Shown: piece by piece, positions 1-8,570 of the stretch
Position numbering within the stretch: position 1 is the first letter of the stretch
Layout: each line of letters opens with the position of its first letter
Source: Thermoplasmata archaeon
Lineage (GTDB): Archaea; Thermoplasmatota; Thermoplasmata; Methanomassiliicoccales; Methanomethylophilaceae
Length of the DNA: 46,190 nucleotides
Reading direction: 5' to 3'
Assembly (NCBI GenBank): GCA_015063235.1
Contig: SUSW01000046.1
Location: 1 to 46,190 of the forward strand
Made by a program: the position numbers and the translations under genes
Notes under the pieces: generated by a model
Databases searched by the model: none
Seen by the model: only the letters and a program-made list of their open reading frames with translations
What the model was told of the DNA's origin: nothing

Positions 1-594
1 ACCGCGATTAGAACGCGGCATGCAACATCCTCACCTTGGGCCTGCAAGGTGTTCAGTCGTTGAGCTGATGGATGGAGAACGGAACGGCAGTTCCGTGATC
101 ACAGAGCGAGGTGTGTTTCCACACACTTTCGCAGAGAGCCGATAAAACACTCCCGGAGAAATCTTTCATCTGATTTCAGAAGCTCCGCATAATGCTTGGC
201 AAGATTGCGCGCCATTTTCATTCGTGAAAGAAGAGAACGTAAATGGATACTTAACGGCGTATTGATAATAGCAATAGGGTATATGAACCGAGATCCGGCT
301 GCTTGACTTCTACTTCCACTCAAAGATGGGGCAACCGATCTGAGATTATGGTAACATTCGCCGATTGACATCTTCCATAGACAATTCATGTTTATATTCC
401 ATATCTATTGGATGAATTAAAGTTAATTATAAATAATATAAGTTTAGAATTCAATTCTGTTTTGGCTAATTTTGCTACATTAAATCAGTTAGTTCATAGT
501 ATTTTTTAGCCGTTAATCTTGTTCTTTTATATACTATACTACCAATATTTTGGTATTTACTATATTTCAAAACAATAAAATTTGTAATATCTAG
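1..594. other. Left-edge region without a recognised gene
   Basis: No recognised coding region. Positions 2-19 (CCGCG...CGCGG) and 91-104 (GGAAC...GTTCC) form short hairpins that could belong to the 3' end of something left of the window. A reading frame open from the left edge to about 143 and a 96-codon minus-strand frame (99-389) resemble no family I know. From about 410 the sequence becomes strongly AT-rich and reads as the promoter region of the corrinoid-protein operon starting at 657. Confidence 0.4.
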
Positions 595-609
595 AAATCA
601 TTAAATAGT
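595..609 (+). promoter_or_regulatory. TATA-type promoter element of the corrinoid cluster
   Basis: AAATCATTAAATAGT lies 48 nt upstream of the corrinoid-protein start. The same 15 bases occur at 35475-35489 upstream of mtmC, and the inner decamer ATTAAATAGT recurs on the minus strand at 41013-41004 upstream of the ferredoxin gene. The AT-rich core suits an archaeal TATA box. The leader that follows has a small hairpin (GGATGA at 613-618 with TCATCC at 628-633). Confidence 0.55.
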
Positions 610-656
610 CTTGGATGACATGATAATTCATCCCGAAAAGGGTAAGAGGAAACACA

Positions 657-1289
657 ATGAGTAAGGAGGAGATTTACCAGGCTTTGGCTGACTCGGTCGT
701 CAATCTGAAGATAAAGGATGCGGCACCGTTAGCTCAGCAGGCATTGGACGAAGGATTAGACCCGGTAGAGGCAATCAATGAGGGCCTCGTCAAGGGCATG
801 TCTATCGTCGGAGACAAATTTGCGGAACACAAGATGTTCCTGCCGCAGGTCCTTGTGGCATCAAAAGTTCTGTACGCTGGATTGGACATCCTGATCCCTG
901 CAATCCCTGCAGGCGCTCTGGATAACGCCAAGAGAGCAGGAACGGCAGTTGTAGAAGGAGATGTTCATGATATCGGAAAGAACATCGTCAAGACCATGCT
1001 CACTGCCGGAGGATTCCTGGTCACCGACTTCGGAAAGGATATCGCACCGACTGCAATCGTCGACGGTGTCAAAGAGAACAAACTGGATATCCTATGCCTT
1101 TCGACACTTATGACCCCGACCATGGATTCGATGAAAGCCACCGTCGAGATCATGAAGGAAACGGGACTCAAGAACAACTGTAAAGTCACCATCGGCGGAC
1201 CACCAACATCGCCTGAGTTCGCCAGCACCATCGGAGCAGACCACCGTGACATCAACGCTCAGGACTGCGTTGCATACCTGAAGGGATGA
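657..1289 (+). CDS. Corrinoid (methyl-carrier) protein, MtmC/MtbC/MtsB-like
   Basis: A 210-residue corrinoid-binding methyl carrier of the methyltransferase C-subunit family. Residues about 5-85 form the helical cap and about 90-205 the Rossmann B12-binding domain. The cobalt-ligand motif is present as D102-x-H104-x-x-G, and the length is normal for the family. The protein would accept a methyl group onto Co(I) and pass it to a methyltransferase; the UroD-fold gene 5 bp downstream is the obvious partner. An AGAGGA Shine-Dalgarno at 645-650 supports the ATG. It is clearly distinct from the second corrinoid protein at 35573, so it probably serves another substrate, which the sequence does not reveal. 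Confidence 0.9.
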   Translation: MSKEEIYQALADSVVNLKIKDAAPLAQQALDEGLDPVEAINEGLVKGMSIVGDKFAEHKMFLPQVLVASKVLYAGLDILIPAIPAGALDNAKRAGTAVVEGDVHDIGKNIVKTMLTAGGFLVTDFGKDIAPTAIVDGVKENKLDILCLSTLMTPTMDSMKATVEIMKETGLKNNCKVTIGGPPTSPEFASTIGADHRDINAQDCVAYLKG

Positions 1290-1294
1290 TTTGA

Positions 1295-2389
1295 ATGGTT
1301 GCACCTATGACTCCATACGAGAGGGCTGTCGCTACCCTCATGAACGAGCCTGTCGACGAGCTTCCTGCGTACCCTCTGGTCTGCGGACTTCAGAGAAGGC
1401 TTCTCCCCAATCAGCCTGTGACATACAAGACATGGGCAACCGATGCGAAAGTCTGTGCAGACTCCTTTGTAGAGGGATTCAAGCAGTACAAGTTCCCGTA
1501 CTCCGTCCTTCTGGAGGACCTTTCTGTCACCGCTCACGACTTCGGAGCTAAAGTAAGGATGGATGCCGAGAACACGCCGTTCGTAGACGGCCACATCATC
1601 CACACCGCCGAGGATTACGAGAAGATCGCCGAGACGCACCCGGACATCCACAAGGGACGTACAGGGCACCTCATCGAAATGAACAGGCTCGCCGCACAGC
1701 AGCTGAAGGGAAAATCATTCCTGATGTCATTCCTTGAGGGACCTCTCCTAACACTTACACAGGCCGGAGGAGCCGAGCAGGTCATGATGGACATGTACAC
1801 CGACCCCGATGCTGTCCACAAGGCATTGGAATCCACTACAAAGTTCTGCTGCGAGGCTGTGACGGAGATCGCCACAACAGGCGTAGAGGCTATGTGCTGG
1901 GATTACCTGTGGGGCAACTACTCCTGCCTTGGAGATCCTGAGTACATGGAATTCGAAGGTGAGAAATATGCGAAGGCCACCAACGAGGCCACAAGGAAAG
2001 CCGGAATCGGTCTGGCAATCCACAACTGTGCTGATATGCCCCACCTCGATACACAGATCAAGCTCTTCGGCGTAGACGGTTATTCCATGGCATACTACCC
2101 CCAGATTCCCGAATCCCCGACAATGGCAAGCGTCATCGAGAGAGGATACGGAGAGAAATGTACGATCATGGGAACCATCGACCCCCAGCTCTTCATGAGA
2201 GGCAGCTACGATGAAGCCGTCCAGGTCACCAAAGAGCTCTGCCAGGACTGTAAGACTGCCATGTGCAAGGCAGGTCTGAACTCCCACGTATGTATCGCTT
2301 CAGGATGCGAAGTGCCTCCGGATCTGGAGACCAAATGGGAAGTCGTCAAGGGAGTAATGGACGGAACCCATCTCTACGGAGCATTCTGA
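1295..2389 (+). CDS. Uroporphyrinogen-decarboxylase-fold corrinoid methyltransferase (MtaA/MtbA/CmuA family)
   Basis: 364 residues of the UroD-superfamily methyltransferases, which move methyl groups between corrinoid proteins and thiols such as coenzyme M. The zinc-binding pattern of the family is visible as H243-x-C245 with C338 (the segment ASGCEVPPD). A GTIDPQLF segment corresponds to the NLDP region of MtbA. It departs enough from MtbA that I do not assign it to methylamines. It could be the CoM-methylating enzyme for the corrinoid protein encoded 5 bp upstream, or, like MtsA, carry out both half reactions on a thiol or thioether substrate, since no separate substrate-specific B subunit lies in the cluster. 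It ends in TGA and is followed by a long hairpin. Confidence 0.85.
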   Translation: MVAPMTPYERAVATLMNEPVDELPAYPLVCGLQRRLLPNQPVTYKTWATDAKVCADSFVEGFKQYKFPYSVLLEDLSVTAHDFGAKVRMDAENTPFVDGHIIHTAEDYEKIAETHPDIHKGRTGHLIEMNRLAAQQLKGKSFLMSFLEGPLLTLTQAGGAEQVMMDMYTDPDAVHKALESTTKFCCEAVTEIATTGVEAMCWDYLWGNYSCLGDPEYMEFEGEKYAKATNEATRKAGIGLAIHNCADMPHLDTQIKLFGVDGYSMAYYPQIPESPTMASVIERGYGEKCTIMGTIDPQLFMRGSYDEAVQVTKELCQDCKTAMCKAGLNSHVCIASGCEVPPDLETKWEVVKGVMDGTHLYGAF

Positions 2390-2415
2390 TCGCCCCCACC
2401 ATCCGCTTATGCGGA

Positions 2416-2475
2416 GATCACACCGGGCCTTCCCTACCCGATCTCTTTCCTTCGGATCGCAGGTCCGGTGTGATC
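2416..2475 (+). terminator. Long hairpin after the UroD-fold methyltransferase gene
   Basis: GATCACACCGG (2416-2426) is perfectly complementary to CCGGTGTGATC (2465-2475), an 11-bp stem. It closes a pyrimidine-rich 38-nt loop that can itself pair CGATC with GATCG (about 2439-2459). It begins 27 nt after the stop codon and ends 20 nt before the zinc-ribbon gene. A transcript-end, processing or attenuation role between the methyltransferase and the downstream genes is inferred. Confidence 0.6.
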
Positions 2476-2494
2476 ATACAATCAGGTCGATACG

Positions 2495-2815
2495 ATGAGC
2501 ACAACTTTCTTCCAGGCGATGAACCAGCACGGGTTCTCCAACAACGAGACTGCGGCGGTACGCAAGACGCTGACCTGCCCCAGATGCGGTTTCAACTTCT
2601 CGTTGGTCTATGCGAGAACTTTTGCATGCCAGGGCTGTTCTGAAGCCGTACGCGGCTGCAACAAGGTCAGATGCAACAAATGCGATTTCGAGTTCCCGCT
2701 GATCAATTCTACTGATGTCTACAACACCAGTCAGCAGAGGTCTTTGGCAGATCACATGAGCAACTTCATGTATAAGCGCGGAACAGACCGCGGAATATCG
2801 TCATTCAACAGATGA
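2495..2815 (+). CDS. Small zinc-ribbon protein
   Basis: A 106-residue soluble protein with three Cys pairs or clusters: CPRCGF at about residue 28, CQGC at about 46, and CNKVRCNKC at about 55-63. This pattern suits a zinc ribbon or other metal site. I do not recognise a named family. Its position between a corrinoid methyltransferase and an ASKHA-type protein, all on one strand, suggests an accessory role in the methyl-transfer module, but nothing in the sequence states which. An AGGT-type ribosome site precedes the ATG. Confidence 0.65.
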   Translation: MSTTFFQAMNQHGFSNNETAAVRKTLTCPRCGFNFSLVYARTFACQGCSEAVRGCNKVRCNKCDFEFPLINSTDVYNTSQQRSLADHMSNFMYKRGTDRGISSFNR

Positions 2816-2904
2816 ATATGCATCCGGCGGCAGAGTGTGTCTAACAACATAACTCAGAAACACCTTACCTAACCGCTTTTTTAAGGATTAAGGAGATTGA
2901 TTTC

Positions 2905-4905
2905 ATGACACTAGGGCTGGGCCTTGATACTGGCGGAACATATACCGATGCGGCCATTATCGATCTCAGTAATAACGAGGTCCTCTATTGCACCAAATCT
3001 CACACCACCAGAGAGGACTTGAGCATCGGGCTGCGCAATGTGATGATGCAGATTCCAGAAAAATACATACCGCAGATAGGAGTGGTCTCGCTGTCGTCGA
3101 CTCTGGCCACGAATTCTGTGGTCGAAGGCAAGGGCTGCAGAGTAGCTCTAATATGCATAGGGAGCGACTACGACAATTCAGTAAGCTCGGACTACTCCAT
3201 CGTCATCTCCGGAGGACATGATCTCCACGGAGCTGAGAGCAAGCCCCTAGATGTAGAAGCTGCCAGGAAATTCCTCAACGAGATCAAGGATAAAGTAGAC
3301 GGCATCTCAATCAACGGATTCCTGTCGGTGCGCAATCCAGAGCACGAAAATAGGATAAAGGATCTGGCCAAATCGATCATGGATGTACCTGTGGTATGCG
3401 GCCACGAATTATCATCCGGACTGGGGTTCAACGAAAGGACATCGACTTCGATAATGAATGCCCGTCTCATCCCCATCATCGATGATCTGATCAAATCTGT
3501 CAAATCCGTCATGATCCAACTCAAGATACACGCACCGCTGATGATCGTCCGCGGCGACGGTTCAATGATGGGGGAGGAAATCGCAAGGGAAAGGCCTGTT
3601 GAGACGATCATATCCGGACCGGCAGCCAGCCTTATCGGCGCTATGGTGCTCACAGGACATAAAGATGCGATTGTAATGGACATGGGTGGTACGACCACCG
3701 ATATAGGAATACTGCGCAACGGCAGACCTCGTCTCGATCCAGAAGGCGCAGTCATCGGAGGCAAGCGCACAAGGGTCCTGGCTGCAGACATAGAAACATC
3801 AGGAATAGGGGGAGACAGCCGCATACTGGTCAACGGACCTAACATGATACTGTCCTCGCTCAGAGTCATGCCGGTCTGTCTGGCCTGCAATGAATGGGAG
3901 TGTGTGAGGGATTACTACAGCAAACTCTCCCAGATCAAATCCAAACCTACGCCTCCGGCACTGGGTGTGGACAACATCGTCTTGGACAGTGAAATGTTCA
4001 GAACCCTCCGCATACCTAAGGATGAAAGGACAATAACTCCCACAGATCTCTGCCTCCTGAATCTTCTCAAGGACCGTCCGTACAGTCTGAACGAAGCAGG
4101 AGAGATACTGGACATCCATCCGATGAACTTCAATGTCCATAAGTTAGAATCTCTGGGCTATCTTCAGAGGATAGGCGTGACCCCTACTGATATACTCCAT
4201 GCTGAAGGCTCATACAGCGAATTCTGTGCAGAAGGCTCGAAGGCAGCAGTCAGCTATCTGGCCGACCGTCAGGGCATAACGTTCGATAGATTCATCGAAC
4301 TTGCGAAAGAGAAGATAAAGTACAAACTCTGCATCGAATTGCTCAAGGTCATCTATCATGAGGAGGGCTGCTACGAACTAAGCGATATAGCAGAGAACAT
4401 GATCAGAAAAGCGATATTCCACAGGGACGGGGTAGACTATTCCTGTTCCATAAAGGTGAATCAGCCCATCATCGGAATAGGGGCGCCGTCAGGCGTTTAC
4501 ATAAGATGGGTGGGAGAGGCATTCGGCACGGATGTTATCATTCACAAGTATTCCGGTGTCGGAAATGCGATAGGTGCCATTACATCGAGCATATCCGAGG
4601 TTCTGGACATCCTGATTAAGCCTGCGGTATTGGGCTCTACGGAGAGCAAGGTCGAGGTATTCTCGAAGATGGGCAATGCAGTCTTCGACACGATGGATGA
4701 GGCACTCAGGTCCGCCGAGGAGGCAGGACGCAAATACGTTCGTGAGGCCATCGACCGCAGCGGTGCGGAAGATGTCTCCATCGATACAGAGATCGAACGC
4801 AAGACGTTCAAGTACGGAAATTCGAAAGACTACGGCGATGACAATCCTCTGGTGGAGATACACATGAAAATCAGGGCCGCCGGAAAGCCAAAGCAATTCA
4901 GGTGA
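2905..4905 (+). CDS. Hydantoinase A/oxoprolinase-like ASKHA-fold protein
   Basis: 666 residues of the hydantoinase-A/N-methylhydantoinase family. The two nucleotide-binding phosphate loops of the actin-like ASKHA fold are visible: DTGGTYTDAA near residue 8 and DMGGTTTDIG near residue 257. Unlike a simple hydantoinase, it has a Cys-rich stretch, PVCLACNEWEC (about 323-333), and a helical insert at about 373-420 that resembles a winged helix. No hydantoinase B subunit is nearby. RamA-type corrinoid activators also use an ASKHA-type ATPase domain, so an ATP-dependent activation or repair role for the corrinoid protein at 657 is a reasonable but unproven guess. An AAGGAG site at about 2889 supports the ATG start. 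Confidence 0.8.
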   Translation: MTLGLGLDTGGTYTDAAIIDLSNNEVLYCTKSHTTREDLSIGLRNVMMQIPEKYIPQIGVVSLSSTLATNSVVEGKGCRVALICIGSDYDNSVSSDYSIVISGGHDLHGAESKPLDVEAARKFLNEIKDKVDGISINGFLSVRNPEHENRIKDLAKSIMDVPVVCGHELSSGLGFNERTSTSIMNARLIPIIDDLIKSVKSVMIQLKIHAPLMIVRGDGSMMGEEIARERPVETIISGPAASLIGAMVLTGHKDAIVMDMGGTTTDIGILRNGRPRLDPEGAVIGGKRTRVLAADIETSGIGGDSRILVNGPNMILSSLRVMPVCLACNEWECVRDYYSKLSQIKSKPTPPALGVDNIVLDSEMFRTLRIPKDERTITPTDLCLLNLLKDRPYSLNEAGEILDIHPMNFNVHKLESLGYLQRIGVTPTDILHAEGSYSEFCAEGSKAAVSYLADRQGITFDRFIELAKEKIKYKLCIELLKVIYHEEGCYELSDIAENMIRKAIFHRDGVDYSCSIKVNQPIIGIGAPSGVYIRWVGEAFGTDVIIHKYSGVGNAIGAITSSISEVLDILIKPAVLGSTESKVEVFSKMGNAVFDTMDEALRSAEEAGRKYVREAIDRSGAEDVSIDTEIERKTFKYGNSKDYGDDNPLVEIHMKIRAAGKPKQFR

Positions 4906-4909
4906 AAAG

Positions 4910-5521
4910 ATGAGAATAGGCATATTGGCCTGCGATATCCTCAAACCGGAGATCGAATTCATCACCGCGGGAGATCCGGACATAGTCATAAGAAAATATC
5001 TCGAATTCGCCCTTCATGAGGATCCTCCGAACATGAGGAAGGTCATACTGGAGGAATCCAAGGAGTTCGTCGGAAAGGTGGATGTTCTTTTTCTCGGGTA
5101 TGCGGTATGCAGCTCGCTGGAGAAGATCACCGATGAGATCCCAATACCTTCGGTCATGCTGAAGGGATGCGACTGCATAGAGGCCATATTGGGTCCAGAG
5201 GAATATGCGGCGGAGAAGAAGGTGTGCACAGGAACCTGGTTCAACACACCGGGATGGGCGTTGGAGGGGACGAAAGGCCTGATCAAGGAACTCCATCTGG
5301 ATTCCATAGAAGGATTCGAACCGGAATTCTTCTTCGACATCATATTCGATTCCTACCAGAGAACACTGTTCCTCGATACCGGCATAGGCGATGAGGAGCA
5401 TTACTTGGAACTATCAAAGAAATTCGCTGAGGAGCTCAACCTCAAGCACGAATGCAGGAAATGCGATATTAACCGCATATCGGAAACGATTCAGCAGGCA
5501 AAGGATCTTGCAAAAACATAA
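4910..5521 (+). CDS. DUF1638-family protein
   Basis: 203 residues resembling DUF1638 proteins, a family often found beside corrinoid methyltransferase genes in methanogens and acetogens and of unknown biochemical function. Cysteines sit in GYAVCSSLE (about residue 66), KGCDCIE (about 85-87), KVCTGTW (about 104) and, near the C terminus, CRKCD. Metal or corrinoid handling is possible. The gene starts 5 bp after the ASKHA gene and ends 11 bp before the next gene, so it is almost certainly co-transcribed. Confidence 0.7.
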   Translation: MRIGILACDILKPEIEFITAGDPDIVIRKYLEFALHEDPPNMRKVILEESKEFVGKVDVLFLGYAVCSSLEKITDEIPIPSVMLKGCDCIEAILGPEEYAAEKKVCTGTWFNTPGWALEGTKGLIKELHLDSIEGFEPEFFFDIIFDSYQRTLFLDTGIGDEEHYLELSKKFAEELNLKHECRKCDINRISETIQQAKDLAKT

Positions 5522-5532
5522 AAGGTGAGAAA

Positions 5533-5865
5533 ATGGCAAAAGTGGAAGTGAACATGAAGACCTGTTCAAAGCATCACGTTATCGAGGTCACCATGAACGA
5601 TGAGGGGAATCTCGATGTGAAGATAACTACCGACTGCAAGCATGTACAGGAATATGCTGACAAGCTCAAAGTGATAACCATGGACGACGTCACATCATTC
5701 GCCGGAAGCAAGGTGGAGGATCCTGACATCAGAGCAACGCTATCTGTCCCGTGCCTCGTGCCCAACGCGGTATTCGATGCCGCATGGATCGAGATTGGTA
5801 TGCTCTCGAAGAACCTGTGCAACAAGGTCCATAATAACGAGATCATACTGGACGGACAGGATTGA
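5533..5865 (+). CDS. Small conserved Cys/His protein of the corrinoid cluster
   Basis: A 110-residue soluble protein that I cannot assign to a characterised family. It begins with an Nx(K)TCSKHH-like segment (C12, H14, H15). It has further cysteines in TDCKHV, SVPCLVPN and KNLCNKV, which could build a metal site. It is the last gene of the six-gene cluster and converges with the sensor gene at 5872, only 6 bp away. It ends in TGA. Confidence 0.65.
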   Translation: MAKVEVNMKTCSKHHVIEVTMNDEGNLDVKITTDCKHVQEYADKLKVITMDDVTSFAGSKVEDPDIRATLSVPCLVPNAVFDAAWIEIGMLSKNLCNKVHNNEIILDGQD

Positions 5866-5871
5866 ATCCGT

Positions 5872-7716
5872 TCACCCAATCCTGTACATATCCGGGGGAA
5901 TCTGGATCTCTGCTATGAAACCGTGATTGCGCGGGATCCAGTTGACCCCCATCCCGTTACCGTTACACAGCTGTTTTATGAGGACTGTAGGCAGAGGATC
6001 GCAGTAGATCGGTCCGCTCATATTGTTACCGTAGGACATAGGGTGCAGCCCGTCGTCCGAGAGCAGTATCTTCAGCACGCCGCTCTCGATCTTGTATCTG
6101 GCCTCAATCACGGTTATATCGACGCAGCGGATGCAGACCAGCCTTTTGAACTCGTAGAAGATCTTATAGAATGAGCCGTTAGCAAAGATCTGAATGTTAT
6201 CCAGACGGATATTCTCCTGAAGACCCTCATGATTGTACAATGAGAAGCCTTCCTTGACGGTTGCACTTAAGTCGAACCATTCCTTGGAGTTGAAATCGAT
6301 ACCGTTGAACGTCTCTAGGAATCTCGATACATCCTCGATCTTACCGATGGCGATATCTCTGTTCTCCTCGGCCTTCTCGGGAGAAGAGATGAGTGTGAGC
6401 ACCGATCTCAGCTCGTTCCCTATGAGGCACTGCATCATCCTGATTATGGCCTCTCCGCTGTCCACCTTAACCTTGTATTCGAGGATCTTGGTCACATCTG
6501 TCAGTACGATTGAGTATCCCTGCAGACCCTCGTCATTGAACTTGTGAATGGCTATGGACCATTTGCACTCATCCACGGTGAAGATCCTGTCGTCATCCAT
6601 ATCTCTGTAATTCTTTACACGGGCGAGCACATATTGGATGATTTCTCCGCTCAGTTGACTGACATCAAGATTGCCATCAGTCTGCGCGTTCATGAGAGAG
6701 GCGGCCACACTGTTCAGACTCGCCTTCGTGCCGTCTTTGCTCAGATACATCAATCCGAACGGTCCGCTGTTGAATATGTGGCGGAAGATCGCGAGATCGC
6801 TCTCATAACGATTTTTGATAATCGTCGACTGTTCTATCTCAAATGCTTCTTGGAACAGCTGCTGGACATTGTATTCGTCGACAGAATTGTATTCCCTCAT
6901 CTTGTTTCCAACACCCACGGTCCCTATTATGCTGCCGTTGAGATGGATGGGTACCATCAGAAGCCTCTTCAGTTCGACATGTCCGGTCGGAGCTCCGTGC
7001 TTCATGGGGTGGTGGGTCGTCTCATAGTCATCGATGTAGACGGCCTTCCCCGTCCTGACCGGAGCTGCCCACAGGCCGGCCTCGTTGAGCTTGAAATCCA
7101 TCTGCTTGTTGTCGACCCTGCACATATCGTGAGCGGACTGCGACCAGGCCAGCATGGTGAGCTGGTTCTCAGGTTCGTTGACCATGGCCACATATCCGAT
7201 CTTGCTGCTGGTGAGCTCCATCGCCTTCTCCAATGCATAATTGATGATGCCTTGGAAATCGTACTGGTCCTTCTTGGCCAGCTCGACCAAAGCGGCGAAA
7301 CGTTTCGTCTCAAGGATGTGCTGGCTCTGGACACGGAACCTCTCTACCGTGAATACTATGAGATTTGAAAGCTCCTGATAGTAATCCGAGGGATCCCGCT
7401 CGTCGATGCAAAGATAGTTGTTGACGTGCTCGTTGATGGCCTGCGACATCAGACGCGGGCTGCATTCCTTGGACATGAGGATCAGCGGCAGATCGATGTT
7501 GGAGCGGCTGATGAATGCTATTATGTCATCGAACCTCGATGTAGGTGTATGCTCGATAATCAGGACATCGACGAGCTCATTGTTTTCAAGCAGTTTTATG
7601 AACTCGTCTCCGGTCGTAACGACGGCAGATTTGATGTCCGGGTTGAAATGCGATAGAAACTTCGATGCTATGTTCTTAGTGACTGAATTGTCACTGATAA
7701 TGGCAGCGTAGTACAT
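5872..7716 (-). CDS. Receiver-GAF-PAS-kinase-like sensor with degenerate catalytic sites
   Basis: A multidomain sensor of about 614 residues. Residues about 1-115 form a receiver-like fold, about 130-300 a GAF domain, about 315-430 a PAS domain, and the C-terminal 190 a histidine-kinase-like core. The receiver phosphoacceptor Asp appears to be Glu (VDVLIIEHTP), while the conserved Lys is kept (LILMSK). The kinase H-box reads GNELRSVLTLI, with Asn where His is expected. In the ATPase domain a DDG element remains but the usual glycine-rich lid is not evident. It may therefore signal by ligand-dependent conformation rather than phosphotransfer. The open frame extends to a TTG at 7737, but the ATG at 7716 follows a GAGGGA site. 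It converges on the corrinoid cluster, so that cluster is a possible target. Confidence 0.75.
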   Translation of the reverse strand: MYYAAIISDNSVTKNIASKFLSHFNPDIKSAVVTTGDEFIKLLENNELVDVLIIEHTPTSRFDDIIAFISRSNIDLPLILMSKECSPRLMSQAINEHVNNYLCIDERDPSDYYQELSNLIVFTVERFRVQSQHILETKRFAALVELAKKDQYDFQGIINYALEKAMELTSSKIGYVAMVNEPENQLTMLAWSQSAHDMCRVDNKQMDFKLNEAGLWAAPVRTGKAVYIDDYETTHHPMKHGAPTGHVELKRLLMVPIHLNGSIIGTVGVGNKMREYNSVDEYNVQQLFQEAFEIEQSTIIKNRYESDLAIFRHIFNSGPFGLMYLSKDGTKASLNSVAASLMNAQTDGNLDVSQLSGEIIQYVLARVKNYRDMDDDRIFTVDECKWSIAIHKFNDEGLQGYSIVLTDVTKILEYKVKVDSGEAIIRMMQCLIGNELRSVLTLISSPEKAEENRDIAIGKIEDVSRFLETFNGIDFNSKEWFDLSATVKEGFSLYNHEGLQENIRLDNIQIFANGSFYKIFYEFKRLVCIRCVDITVIEARYKIESGVLKILLSDDGLHPMSYGNNMSGPIYCDPLPTVLIKQLCNGNGMGVNWIPRNHGFIAEIQIPPDMYRIG

Positions 7717-7943
7717 TGAATCCCTCGTCCATCCCAAAGAGTGTCATCGATTGCCTTTCGACAGTTAGCTAGACTTCAAATCCGATATTCGGTGAAATGG
7801 TCAAGTTTTAAGCATATTTGAATCATTTGATTACTTGATACATCTTAATAGTAAAGAATAACCGATTCGGGTTCCGAGCGCCATTCATATCCTATGAATA
7901 ATTCTGGTCAATCACTATATATCTCCATTCAATTGAGTCCAGT

Positions 7944-8570
7944 ATGGAGATCCCGGCATTCTTCGCAACCTACAGAGACCAAAGGATGATGCTCACCGAC
8001 GGTCGCTTCTCAGCTGTGACTCCCAAGCCCGGGACAGAATTCCTTCCTTTCAGCGAGACCGTGTCAAAAGTTGTGGATAAAACCCAGCGTTCTCCCGCCC
8101 TCTTCGTTGATTGTGACAGTTTCGAGCAGCGTCAGTTCTCAGAGAAGGTAATGAAACACATGAGGGCGCCCGGTATGGACATCTGGTTCATGACCTATGT
8201 GGATTCTGTTGAGGATGTGTTCGATGCATTCAACAAGGATGCCGACCTTGTATTCGCCCCATATCATTTCATCAGGTCTGAGGCTGAACTCAGGGACATT
8301 TGCAGTGTATCTGATTCATTCGTCCCTGTCATTTCGGTGCACAGAGGAAAGGCGATCACCGGCAGAAGGAGCTCGTCCGATGTCCTGAAAGTTCTGGACA
8401 AACTGGTATCCATTGGATTCTACAGGAACTCCGTGATGGATTCCGGAAACAGCCTCGACGGATACACCTGGTCCGTCATAGCTGATGATTATCCTTCGAC
8501 GATACCAATAGTCGACAGGACAGGCGGGGTCGAGAGCTTCCAAAACACGATCATCCCTTATCCGGTATGA
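7944..8570 (+). CDS. Hypothetical protein, possibly HisA/HisF-like barrel
   Basis: 208 residues with no signal peptide and no membrane segment. I do not recognise a named family. Alternating strand/helix text such as PALFVDCDSF, DLVFAPYHFI and VPVISVHRGKAI looks like a TIM-barrel protein of the phosphoribosyl-binding sort, a weak impression only. It stands alone on the plus strand behind a 200-bp AT-rich divergent promoter region shared with the sensor gene. Its 3' end overlaps the 3' end of the flavoprotein gene by 20 bp. Confidence 0.6.
   Translation: MEIPAFFATYRDQRMMLTDGRFSAVTPKPGTEFLPFSETVSKVVDKTQRSPALFVDCDSFEQRQFSEKVMKHMRAPGMDIWFMTYVDSVEDVFDAFNKDADLVFAPYHFIRSEAELRDICSVSDSFVPVISVHRGKAITGRRSSSDVLKVLDKLVSIGFYRNSVMDSGNSLDGYTWSVIADDYPSTIPIVDRTGGVESFQNTIIPYPV

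Noticed and set aside
99-389. Minus-strand frame of 96 codons near the left edge
   Set aside because: No recognisable domain, unusual composition, no clear ribosome site, and its 5' side enters the AT-rich promoter region.
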